64,000 nt of DNA from Synoicihabitans lomoniglobus (GTDB taxonomy: Bacteria; Verrucomicrobiota; Verrucomicrobiia; Opitutales; Opitutaceae): contig NZ_CP119075.1 in the NCBI RefSeq assembly GCF_029023725.1, forward strand, positions 3,219,501-3,283,500, given 5' to 3'. Of this stretch, positions 9,444 to 17,517 are shown in pieces (position 1 is the stretch's first letter; every line of letters begins with the position of its first letter). Under the pieces are notes generated by a model, which saw only the letters and a program-made list of their open reading frames with translations, was not told the origin of the DNA and did not search any database. The position numbers and the translations under genes are program-made.

Positions 9444-10520
9444 ATGTCCTCATCCTCTCTCAACATCGCCGTGATCGGTGCCGGTGCCATCGGCCTCAAT
9501 CATCTCGAAAATTTCCAACAACATCCCGACGCCCGCATTGTCGCGTTGGCCGAAACCTCGCCCGAGCGCGGTCGCGAGGCCGCCGACAAATTCGGGGTGC
9601 CCGAGCTGGTGACCGACTACTCAACGCTGCTCGAACGCGACGATATTGATGTATTCTCGATCGCGTTGCCCAACTTCCTGCACGCGCCCGTGACGCTCGC
9701 CGCCCTGCGCGCCGGGAAGCACGTCATGCTCGACAAACCCATGGCGACCAACGCGGCCGAAGCCACCGAACTCGCCGCCGAGGCGGAGCGTCAGGGCAAG
9801 GTCCTCATGGTCGGCCAGAACAACCGCTTTACCCCCGAGGTGCAGACCGCCAAGCAGCTCATCGCTGACGGCGTGCTCGGCGAGGTCTACCACGCCAAGA
9901 CCGCATGGACGCGCCGCGCCGGGATTCCGAAAATTGGCTCGTGGTTTACCCAACGAAAATTCGCCGGCGGCGGGTGCTGCTACGACATCGGCGTGCACGC
10001 GCTCGACCGCTGCCTCTATCTCATGGGCGAGTTCGACGCCGTTTCGGTGACTGGCCAAACCTACGCCAAGTTCGGTCCGCGCGGTCTCGGTCAGGGCAAC
10101 TGGGGCAAGAGCGAAGCCGATCCCCACGCGACCTTCGACGTCGATGATCTCGCCGTCGCCTTCATCAAACTGCGCAGCGGTCGCACCGTGCTGCTCGAAG
10201 CGTCGTGGGCCGCTCACCAACCCGATCCCGACTTCAACGGCACCCAGCTTTTCGGCACCGAAGCCGGCGTGCAGTTCCCGCCCCTGCGCCTCTTTCGCCA
10301 CGGCGAACACGGCTATCGAACCGAGCTCGTCGATAGCACCACACCGCTCGCCGACCCCAACCGCATGGTGCACTTCGTCGACGTCGTGCTGGGTCGCGCC
10401 GAACCCTACGTCAAAGTCGCCGAGTCCGTCGCCGTGCAGCGGATACTCGACGCCATTTATCAATCCACCGCCAGCGGCCGTGAGGTGCGACTGGACGAAA
10501 CGCCCGTCACGCCATCTTGA
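9444..10520 (+). CDS. Gfo/Idh/MocA-family sugar dehydrogenase (cytoplasmic)
   Basis: The 358-residue protein opens with a Rossmann fold (AVIGAGAIGLNH), followed by the family's conserved lysine motif as LDKPMATN, and a C-terminal domain with CYDIGVHALDRCLYLMG. These enzymes oxidise or reduce sugar hydroxyls with NAD(P), often at C3. No signal peptide is present. Its stop codon overlaps the TTG start of the DUF1080 gene, so the two are probably translationally coupled. With its neighbours it could form or consume a 3-keto sugar, but this is inferred from context. Confidence 0.85.
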   Translation: MSSSSLNIAVIGAGAIGLNHLENFQQHPDARIVALAETSPERGREAADKFGVPELVTDYSTLLERDDIDVFSIALPNFLHAPVTLAALRAGKHVMLDKPMATNAAEATELAAEAERQGKVLMVGQNNRFTPEVQTAKQLIADGVLGEVYHAKTAWTRRAGIPKIGSWFTQRKFAGGGCCYDIGVHALDRCLYLMGEFDAVSVTGQTYAKFGPRGLGQGNWGKSEADPHATFDVDDLAVAFIKLRSGRTVLLEASWAAHQPDPDFNGTQLFGTEAGVQFPPLRLFRHGEHGYRTELVDSTTPLADPNRMVHFVDVVLGRAEPYVKVAESVAVQRILDAIYQSTASGREVRLDETPVTPS

Positions 10521-11179
10521 AACGAATCCTGTTCGCTCTATCGCTTTTGACGGCGGCTCTCACGGCCGCCGCTGACGACTGGGTGTCGCTCTTCAACGGC
10601 GAGGACCTGTCGGGCTGGCGGGTGCACGGCGGCGGCGCGACTTTCGTCGTCGAAGACGGCGCGATCGTGGGCCGCAACGGTCCCGACCATAACACGTTTC
10701 TGTGCACCGATCGGGACTACGCGGACTTCGAGTTGGAGTTCGAAGTGAAGCTGATTTCACCGCTCAATTCCGGAGTGCAAATCCGCTCCACATTTCGTCC
10801 CGAAGAACGGGACGGCCGCATGGTCGAGCGCGTCTATGGACCGCAGATCGAAATCGAGGGATCGCCCGGTGAATCAGGCTACATCTTCGGGGAACGCGCC
10901 GGCGGTTGGTTGACGCCGGCGGACAAATTGATTCCGCATGACCTCTTCAAAGCCGGTGAATGGAACCACTACCGCATCGTCGCCCAGGGACCGCGGATCC
11001 AGACTTGGATCAACGGCGCGTCGGTGAGCGACCTGACGCATCCGCTGATTTTCGCGCATCACGCCACTGGGTTTATCGGCCTGCAAGTGCACCAGATCGA
11101 AGCGGAGCCCGCCACCCGCAAGGTCGCTTGGCGTCACATCCGCGTCCGCGAAGTCTCCGGCAAACCCATCCAACCCTGA
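10517..11179 (+). CDS. DUF1080 protein (3-keto-disaccharide hydrolase domain), secreted
   Basis: The 220-residue product starts at a TTG that overlaps the previous stop in a 4-base TTGA junction. This start is supported because it begins a clear signal peptide (MKRILFALSLLTAALTAAA). The mature part is one DUF1080 concanavalin-like domain: WVSLFNGEDLSGW, NTFLCTDRDYADFELEFEVK, NSGVQIRS, WNHYRIVAQGPRIQTWING and a C-terminal GFIGLQVH. Members have been linked to hydrolysis or lyase cleavage of 3-keto glycosides formed by Gfo/Idh/MocA enzymes. The adjacent dehydrogenase and isomerase fit that pathway, though DUF1080 is exported here while the coupled dehydrogenase is not. Confidence 0.85.
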   Translation: MKRILFALSLLTAALTAAADDWVSLFNGEDLSGWRVHGGGATFVVEDGAIVGRNGPDHNTFLCTDRDYADFELEFEVKLISPLNSGVQIRSTFRPEERDGRMVERVYGPQIEIEGSPGESGYIFGERAGGWLTPADKLIPHDLFKAGEWNHYRIVAQGPRIQTWINGASVSDLTHPLIFAHHATGFIGLQVHQIEAEPATRKVAWRHIRVREVSGKPIQP

Positions 11180-11180
11180 T

Positions 11181-12566
11181 ATGTCGATGAAACGAATAAT
11201 TCGAATGCTCGGACTGGCGACCGTGATCATGTCGGTGCCAACCGCGTTTGCAGAAACGCGTCCGCCCAATTTGGTGGTCATTCTCGCCGACGACCTCGGC
11301 TACGGCGATCTCGGTTGCTACGGCAATACGGCGCACGCCACGCCCAATCTCGATCGGCTCGCCGCCGAGGGCGCGCGCTTTACCGATTTTTACGTAACGT
11401 CATCGGTCTGCACGCCCGCCCGCGTGGCCTTGCTGACCGGGCGGCATCCCGTGCGCGTGGGCTTCAGCACGCTGCTCTGGCCCACCACCGAAGGCGGCCT
11501 GCCCGCGACCGAACACACCTTGCCCGAGCTGCTCAAACCACACGGTTACGCCACCGCCCTGGCCGGCAAATGGCACCTCGGACACAGCGCGCCGGAGCAT
11601 CTGCCGCTGGCCCACGGATTCGATTCCTTCTATGGCATGCCCTACCCCAACGACATGGGTCCCGGGCACCCCGCGGAGGCCTCGCACGGAGGCGATTGGC
11701 CGCCGATGCCCATGATGCGGGGGAACGTCATCGTCGAGGCCCCGGTCGATGTGAATCTGCTCACCCAGCAATACACCGCCGAAGCCGTCCGTTTCATTGC
11801 CGCCCATCATCACGAGCCGTTTTTCCTATTTTTGAGTCACGCCATGCCGCACTCCATTGTCGGCGCGTCGCCGGACTTTCGCGGCAAATCGCAAAACGGT
11901 CTCTACGGCGACGCGGTGCAGGAGCTCGACTGGAGCACCGGCGAGATCCTGCGCGCGTTGCGCACGTTTGGGTTGGACGAAAATACGCTCATTGTTTTCA
12001 GCTCCGACAACGGCGCCATGCTGCGCGCCGCTTACGATGATAAACCCGACATGTTGCCGGTGATGTTTCCCGACCGCACCATGGGCACCAACGGCGGCTT
12101 GCGTGGCGGCAAACAATCCACCTTCGAGGGCGGCATCCGCGTGCCCACCATTTTTCGCTGGCCCGGCGTGATTCCCGCCCACCAAACCGTCACCACCCCC
12201 GCCGGGATCGCCGACGTATTGCCCACGTTCCTGGACTACGCCGGTTTCGCGCCGCCAGCCGACCGAACCTACGACGGCGAGTCCCTGCGTGCCGTGCTGT
12301 CCGGAACCAGCTCGCGCCCCGCCCGCGAATTTCCTTTCGGCCGCAACGGTCTGACGGCTCTGCGGGTGGGAGACTGGAAACTCGTGCTGCCGACACAACC
12401 GTGGTTCACGCCCGTCGACGGCGAAGGTCCCATGTTGTTCAACTTGCGCGATGACCCGGGTGAAACCACCAACCTCGCCGCTGCGCACCCGCAACAGCTC
12501 GCAAAACTGCGGGATCGCCTCGCCGCCCTTGCCACGGCATTCGCGGCGGACCCGATTTCGCGCTGA
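11181..12566 (+). CDS. Type I sulfatase with CTPAR formylglycine motif
   Basis: The 461-residue protein has a signal peptide (residues 1 to about 25) and starts two bases after the previous stop. The metal-binding segment is NLVVILADDLGYGDLGCYGN. The formylglycine motif is C77-T-P-A-R81, and AGKWHLGH, FLFLSHAMPH and SSDNGAM supply further active-site residues. Cysteine-to-formylglycine conversion would be done by the enzyme encoded at 16492-17448. It should remove sulfate esters from glycans in the periplasm or outside the cell. It lies between DUF1080 and an aldo/keto reductase, linking desulfation to the keto-sugar run; the glycan is unknown. Confidence 0.9.
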   Translation: MSMKRIIRMLGLATVIMSVPTAFAETRPPNLVVILADDLGYGDLGCYGNTAHATPNLDRLAAEGARFTDFYVTSSVCTPARVALLTGRHPVRVGFSTLLWPTTEGGLPATEHTLPELLKPHGYATALAGKWHLGHSAPEHLPLAHGFDSFYGMPYPNDMGPGHPAEASHGGDWPPMPMMRGNVIVEAPVDVNLLTQQYTAEAVRFIAAHHHEPFFLFLSHAMPHSIVGASPDFRGKSQNGLYGDAVQELDWSTGEILRALRTFGLDENTLIVFSSDNGAMLRAAYDDKPDMLPVMFPDRTMGTNGGLRGGKQSTFEGGIRVPTIFRWPGVIPAHQTVTTPAGIADVLPTFLDYAGFAPPADRTYDGESLRAVLSGTSSRPAREFPFGRNGLTALRVGDWKLVLPTQPWFTPVDGEGPMLFNLRDDPGETTNLAAAHPQQLAKLRDRLAALATAFAADPISR

Positions 12567-12572
12567 ACCACC

Positions 12573-13547
12573 ATGCGTGAAGAATTGATTCCCTCCACCG
12601 ATCTGCGCCCCCGAGGGGTCGGCCTGGGCACCGCCGATCTCGGCGTGCGGCAGGATGAACCATCCGCTCATCGGCTCCTCGACCGGTTCGTGGCACTCGG
12701 CGGCAACCTGCTCGACACGGCTCGCGTTTACTCCGACTGGATTCCGGGAGAATCGGGACGCAGCGAACGCATCATCGGCGACTGGATCCGGCAGCGCGGT
12801 CACCACGATGATGTGATCGTGAGCACGAAAGGAGGTCACCCACGTCTCGACCGGATGGATACCCTCCGACTCGACGAACCTTCCCTCTGCGCCGATGTGG
12901 ACCTCAGCCTGCACGCCTTGCGGGTCGACGCCATTGATTTGTTTTTCCTGCATCGCGATGCGCCGGATCAACCCGTCGAGCCGTTCATCGATGTCCTCAA
13001 TCGACTGTGCGATACCGGCAAAATACGCTGGTTCGGCGCGTCCAACTGGACGGCGGCCCGCATCGCGGCGGCCAACACCTACGCCGCCGCCTCCGGCCAG
13101 CGCGGATTCGTCGCCTCCCAATCCCTGTGGAACCTCGGCAGCGGCACCATGCATCGTCCCCCCGACCCCACGCTGGTGGTCGTCGACCACGCCGAAGCCC
13201 GCGCCCTCCGGCCGCTCCGCATCGCCCATCTGCCCTACTCCGGCCAAGCCGGCGGTTATTTTTCCAAACTCGTCGAATCCGACGACTCGGGCACTCCGAC
13301 CGCGACCCTCAATCCGCTCTACGACACGCCGGCCAATCGAGCGCTGGCGGAGCCGGTGCGCGACCTCGCCCAACGACACGCGTGCAGGGTCAACGCCGTC
13401 GTGCTGGCCTACCTTTCGCACCAAGCGTCCACCGTCGTGCCCGTGGTCGGCTGCAGTCGACCCGAGCAGCTTGAAAGCACCTGGGATGACTTGAATGTCC
13501 CCCTGTCGCCCGCGGAACTGGCGACCCTGCAGGTTTCAACCGGATGA
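12573..13547 (+). CDS. Aldo/keto reductase
   Basis: The 324-residue protein is a complete AKR-type TIM barrel. LLDTARVYSDW supplies the conserved Asp and Tyr, VIVSTKGGHP the catalytic Lys, and FFLHRDAPDQP the catalytic His. GASNW and a C-terminal VPVVGCSRPEQLE cofactor-binding segment follow. It should reduce a sugar or aldehyde carbonyl with NAD(P)H in the cytoplasm. It starts 6 bases after the sulfatase. The same sulfatase-then-AKR order recurs at 44997-47334, where the AKR is truncated. Confidence 0.87.
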   Translation: MREELIPSTDLRPRGVGLGTADLGVRQDEPSAHRLLDRFVALGGNLLDTARVYSDWIPGESGRSERIIGDWIRQRGHHDDVIVSTKGGHPRLDRMDTLRLDEPSLCADVDLSLHALRVDAIDLFFLHRDAPDQPVEPFIDVLNRLCDTGKIRWFGASNWTAARIAAANTYAAASGQRGFVASQSLWNLGSGTMHRPPDPTLVVVDHAEARALRPLRIAHLPYSGQAGGYFSKLVESDDSGTPTATLNPLYDTPANRALAEPVRDLAQRHACRVNAVVLAYLSHQASTVVPVVGCSRPEQLESTWDDLNVPLSPAELATLQVSTG

Positions 13548-13643
13548 GGCGAAACAACCGTTGAGTCAGCGGTCGTAAAGTGATTGTTTGGACCCTCGCT
13601 TTTAGCGCTCTCCCTTCACCCCCCAACCCAATCCCCGAATAAC

Positions 13644-15008
13644 GTGCAGCACGATCCTTCGAACCTGTTCACCCGACGCAGCTTTCTCCAAAAAACGACC
13701 CTGGCCTCGGCCGCGTCGCTCGCGTTTCCCGCCATCCTGCGGTCGCAATCGGGAGGAGCCTCGCCCAACGAGAAACTGAATATCGCGATCGTCGGGGCCG
13801 GGGGCCGTGGTCGCAACGCCGTGCAGGCGCTGACCAACGAAAATTTCGTCGCGTTTTGCGACGTCGACGACGCCCGCGCCGCCGCTTCGTATGAAGAGTA
13901 TCCCGACGTGCCGACGTTCCGCGACTACCGCGAGATGTTCGCCACGCTCGGCGACAAGATCGACGGCGTCGTGATATCCACGCCCGATCACATGCACTTC
14001 CCGATCGCGATGACCGCGATCGCACTCGGCAAGCACGTCTACGTCGAAAAACCGCTCACGCATACCGTCGAGGAAGCCCGCCTCATCGCCGCCGCCGCGC
14101 GCAAACACGGTGTCATCACCCAGATGGGTAATCAGGGCCACAGCAACGAAGGCACCCGTCTCCTCAAGGAATGGATCGCCGCCGGGGTGCTCGGTGAGGT
14201 GAAGGAAGTCCACAGCTGGACCAACCGTCCCATTTGGCCGCAGGGCCTGCCGATGCCCGACCACAGCAAAGCCATCCCCGTGGTGCCCGACACCCTTGAT
14301 TGGGATCTCTGGCAGGGCGTCGCGCCGGAACGGGCCTACGACCCAACCTATGTGCCCTTCGCCTGGCGCGGCTGGTGGGACTACGGGTGCGGCGCGTTTG
14401 GAGACATGGCCTGCCACATCATGGATGCCGCCTACTGGGGACTCGAACTCACCGCCCCCACCGCCGTGGAAGCGTTCTCCGCCAAAAACAGCGAAGTGAG
14501 CTGCCCGGTAAGCTCGGTGGTTAAGTTCGATTTCGCCGCGCGCGGGTCCATGCCCGGAGTGAAATGGACGTGGTATGACGGCGGCCTCACCCCGACGCTG
14601 CCGCCCGAATGGGAACTTGGCCGCCAGCTGCCGCGCGATGGCAGCGGCAGCATGGTTATTGGCTCCGAATGCAGCGTGCTCACCAACACATACAACGCCA
14701 GTGTGCGCGTCTTCCCCGAAACCCGGATGCGCGAGATCGCGCCCAATCTTCCGCCCAAAACGCTGCCGCGCGTGGCCACCAGCAATCACCACGAGGCGTG
14801 GGCCATCGCCATCCGCGCAGGCCAGCAGCCCGCCGCGAACTTCGACTACGCCGGGCCGTTCTCGGAAACCGTGCTGCTCGGCAACGTGGCGATCCGCGCC
14901 GGTCGCCGCATCGAGTGGGATGCCAAAAACATGAAGATCCCCAACCTGCCGTCGGCCGAGAAATACCTCACCAAGGACTACCGCCCCGGCTTCATGCCGT
15001 CGGCCTGA
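13644..15008 (+). CDS. Tat-exported Gfo/Idh/MocA-family oxidoreductase
   Basis: GTG 13644 is preferred to an ATG at 13584 because it places a twin-arginine signal (TRRSFLQKTTLASAASLAFP, residues about 10-29) near the N-terminus. The protein is then 454 residues. The Rossmann domain starts at IAIVGAGGRGRNA, followed by YVEKPLTHTVEEA with the family lysine, QMGNQGHSNEG, and a C-terminal domain with WWDYGCGAFGDMACHIMDA. It is probably folded with NAD(P) in the cytoplasm and exported by Tat, as in glucose-fructose oxidoreductase relatives. It may be a tightly bound-cofactor enzyme acting on periplasmic sugars. A strong hairpin follows at 15051-15084. Confidence 0.85.
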   Translation: MQHDPSNLFTRRSFLQKTTLASAASLAFPAILRSQSGGASPNEKLNIAIVGAGGRGRNAVQALTNENFVAFCDVDDARAAASYEEYPDVPTFRDYREMFATLGDKIDGVVISTPDHMHFPIAMTAIALGKHVYVEKPLTHTVEEARLIAAAARKHGVITQMGNQGHSNEGTRLLKEWIAAGVLGEVKEVHSWTNRPIWPQGLPMPDHSKAIPVVPDTLDWDLWQGVAPERAYDPTYVPFAWRGWWDYGCGAFGDMACHIMDAAYWGLELTAPTAVEAFSAKNSEVSCPVSSVVKFDFAARGSMPGVKWTWYDGGLTPTLPPEWELGRQLPRDGSGSMVIGSECSVLTNTYNASVRVFPETRMREIAPNLPPKTLPRVATSNHHEAWAIAIRAGQQPAANFDYAGPFSETVLLGNVAIRAGRRIEWDAKNMKIPNLPSAEKYLTKDYRPGFMPSA

Positions 15009-15050
15009 TCTCCGCCCCGCTCGCGCGCGTATCTTTAAATCAACTACACC

Positions 15051-15084
15051 GGAAGCATCTGCAACCCGCGCCAGATGCTTCCGG
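15051..15084 (+). terminator. Strong stem-loop after the oxidoreductase cluster
   Basis: A perfect 12-bp inverted repeat (CGGAAGCATCTG / CAGATGCTTCCG) with a 10-base loop sits 42 bases after the Gfo/Idh/MocA stop. There is no T-run after the stem. It probably ends or stabilises the transcript of the 6.3-15 kb run. Confidence 0.5.
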
Positions 15085-15107
15085 GACCGGGGCAGCACTG
15101 TCACGAC

Positions 15108-16406
15108 ATGTCGGCGCCTCTTCCCTCCCCTCCCCGACGTTCCGTCGGTGCACTGCTGACCCGCCGAACCGGCTTCGCTATCCTGGTCATTTCGCTGACC
15201 GTGCCGTGGTTGACGCTGGCCTGGTTGGTCCGGAACGAACGGACGGTTTCCTCTCCGGCATCGCGCCCGGCCGTCGCCCCCACCGCCCCTGCCGTGCCGC
15301 CGGAGCAGCAGGACGGTCGCGAGGGAAATGTCCACGTCACCAGCGGTCGCTGGGGTCGGTTGGAGTCCACCCGGGTGGTCATCGAGCCACCCGACGAGGC
15401 CATCGCCTTCGAGGTCGCCGTCTATGACTATACCTCGTGGTTCTTTCCCGGATACACCGAGGCCACCCTCGACGAGCTGTTCGTCCGGGCGGACCTCTCC
15501 CCGACGGAGACCGCCTACTTTCGGGACGCCTCCCATTGGGTCATCGAACCAACCCTGATCCGTCTCGATGTGTCCAAGGCCATCATCGTGGGGCTGCGTC
15601 CCGCGACCCGTCGTCTGCTCTACGCGGCGCTGGCGGTTTTTCCGGAAAACCTCGCGCAACATTCCCCCGCCAGTTTCCGGGCCGATTCCAGCGAAGCGTG
15701 GTTCGCCGCCAGTGGGCTCACCGCGCACACGCTGAGCGTGGTGCGCCCCTTGCTCTATCGCCGCGGCGATTCGCTGCTGTTCTCCGACTTCCTCCTTATC
15801 CTTTCGGACATCAAAACTCCGGAGCAGCGTGAGTTGCTGGCGCGAACGCTGGGACGCTCCCAATCTCAGATGGTCAAACTCCGGCTCCGACCGGAGACCG
15901 ATATCGATGCGGTGGTCGCATACTGGTCAACGCTGCAGCATCGACGAAATTTCGAACCGATGCTGCGGTCGCTCTTGCGCCAGTCTCCCGATGCCACGGT
16001 CGATATTCTCCACCTGCTGCCACCCACCGCCCGCAGTTTACTCTACACCTACGCGCCTCCCCCCGAATCGGAAAACGAACTGCAGCGCGACTGCCACTGG
16101 ACCTCGCTAAACTTCAATCTCCACGAGTTCGATGAGCGCTATCGGGATGTCGCATTGTCCTTTCAAGCCTATCGCACCGAGTATGCCACCGTCACCACCG
16201 AGCCCGCTCTCGGCGACATCTACCTGTTCGTGACCGTGGACAACATGGTGGTCCACTCCTGCGTGCATCTGGCCGGCGATTTGGTGTTCACCAAAAACGG
16301 ATCATGGGAAGGCTCGCCGTGGGTGATCATGCTGCTCTCCGACGTCATGGCCCTCTACCCGGCCGACAACCCGCTCACGCTTCGACGCATTCGACGCCGA
16401 ATCTGA
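15108..16406 (+). CDS. Unknown membrane-anchored protein with possible papain-like/NlpC-like C-terminal domain
   Basis: ATG 15108 is chosen over 15075 because the latter overlaps the hairpin. The 432-residue product has one transmembrane segment near residues 25-45 (FAILVISLTVPWLTLAWLV) after a basic N-terminus, then a Pro/Ala linker. The C-terminal 80 residues read GDIYLFVT, VVHSCVHLAGDLVFTKNG and a short tail. This order of a Cys, a His and a FTKNG-like strand recalls permuted NlpC/P60 or papain-like amidases. I see no full catalytic triad with certainty, so the fold is a suggestion. It lies upstream of the FGE gene on the same strand but with 85 bases between. Confidence 0.5.
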   Translation: MSAPLPSPPRRSVGALLTRRTGFAILVISLTVPWLTLAWLVRNERTVSSPASRPAVAPTAPAVPPEQQDGREGNVHVTSGRWGRLESTRVVIEPPDEAIAFEVAVYDYTSWFFPGYTEATLDELFVRADLSPTETAYFRDASHWVIEPTLIRLDVSKAIIVGLRPATRRLLYAALAVFPENLAQHSPASFRADSSEAWFAASGLTAHTLSVVRPLLYRRGDSLLFSDFLLILSDIKTPEQRELLARTLGRSQSQMVKLRLRPETDIDAVVAYWSTLQHRRNFEPMLRSLLRQSPDATVDILHLLPPTARSLLYTYAPPPESENELQRDCHWTSLNFNLHEFDERYRDVALSFQAYRTEYATVTTEPALGDIYLFVTVDNMVVHSCVHLAGDLVFTKNGSWEGSPWVIMLLSDVMALYPADNPLTLRRIRRRI

Positions 16407-16491
16407 GTAATGTGCGCCCTCGAAACTCAGCGCCGTGCTTTTCCGTAGCAATATCACGTGGCGCCCAACTAGCGTGTAAGCCGACTTCGAC

Positions 16492-17448
16492 ATGAAAAGC
16501 TGCTGCTCACCATCACGCGGAGAGTCAAACGGCGCGGTTCCCCCGGCCCCTCCGCCACCCACCGCGAACACCGCGACCAAACCGTCCGGGCGGGACCGCA
16601 TGAAGCTCATCAAAGGCGGCTCCTTTGCCATGGGCAATGACCGCGACTATGGCTTTGCCGCCGACGGCGAGGAGCCGGTTCACGACGTGACGCTGGCCGA
16701 CTTTTATCTGGATGCCACCACCGTCACCAATCGGGAGTTCAACGACTTCGTCAACGCCACCGGCTACCGCACCGAGTCGGAACATTTTGGCTGGTCGTTC
16801 GTTTTCGAGGGTCTGCTGACCGCCAAGCAACTCTCGACTCAACCCCGCCGCGCGGTCGGCACCGAATGGTGGTGCGCCTTACCGGGGGCCACGTGGCGCC
16901 ATCCCGAAGGTCCGGGCAGCAATATCAAAAAGCGCTGGGAACACCCCGTCGTGCATGTCACCTGGAACGATGCCGCCGCTTTCGCCGCCTGGGCCGGGAA
17001 ACGACTCCCCACTGAGGCTGAGTGGGAATACGCCGCCCGCGGAGGACAGCCCACCGGCAATCGTTTCCCTTGGGGCGACGAACTGGAGCCCGGCGGCAAA
17101 CACCGCATGAACGTCTGGCAGGGGCTATTCCCCACCCAGAACACCGAGGCCGACGGACACTACGGCACCGCCCCCGCCCCATCGTATCGAGCCAACGGTT
17201 ACGGACTCTATCAGGTCACCGGCAACGTGTGGGAGTGGTGCGCCGATTGGTTCGACGCCGATTACTACGCGCGGTCCCCCATCGCCAATCCTCCCGGGCC
17301 GACCTCGGGCGACCGCCGCGTCATGCGAGGAGGAAGCTTCCTGTGCCACGCCTCCTACTGCAATCGCTACCGGGTCGACGCCCGCAGCAGCAACACGCCG
17401 GACAGCGCAGCCTCAAATATCGGTTTCCGCTGCGCCGCCACGCCCTGA
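16492..17448 (+). CDS. Formylglycine-generating enzyme (sulfatase modifying factor)
   Basis: The 318-residue protein has the complete FGE fold: IKGGSFAMG, YLDATTVTNREFNDFV, VHVTWNDAAAFAAWAGKRLP, TEAEWEYAARGG and GNVWEWCADW. The catalytic block RVMRGGSFLCHASYCNRYR contains both copper-binding active-site cysteines, C285 and C290. It is therefore a true oxygen-dependent FGE rather than a generic EgtB/PvdO relative. It should convert the Cys of CxPxR or CxAxR in the sulfatases here to formylglycine before export. No signal peptide is apparent. The N-terminal tail (MKSCCSPSR) itself contains a CxPxR motif, C5-S-P-S-R9. Confidence 0.92.
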   Translation: MKSCCSPSRGESNGAVPPAPPPPTANTATKPSGRDRMKLIKGGSFAMGNDRDYGFAADGEEPVHDVTLADFYLDATTVTNREFNDFVNATGYRTESEHFGWSFVFEGLLTAKQLSTQPRRAVGTEWWCALPGATWRHPEGPGSNIKKRWEHPVVHVTWNDAAAFAAWAGKRLPTEAEWEYAARGGQPTGNRFPWGDELEPGGKHRMNVWQGLFPTQNTEADGHYGTAPAPSYRANGYGLYQVTGNVWEWCADWFDADYYARSPIANPPGPTSGDRRVMRGGSFLCHASYCNRYRVDARSSNTPDSAASNIGFRCAATP

Positions 17449-17517
17449 GACCGGTCCGGGAAATGGACCGCGTCCCGAGAAAACCAACGTGGTGTAACCG
17501 GGCTCAGAATCGCGGAC

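Noticed and set aside
13602-15863. Long antisense frames over the Gfo/Idh/MocA gene and others (for example 316-1962, 11826-13424)
   Set aside because: They are shadows of real genes: no family motifs, no plausible starts.
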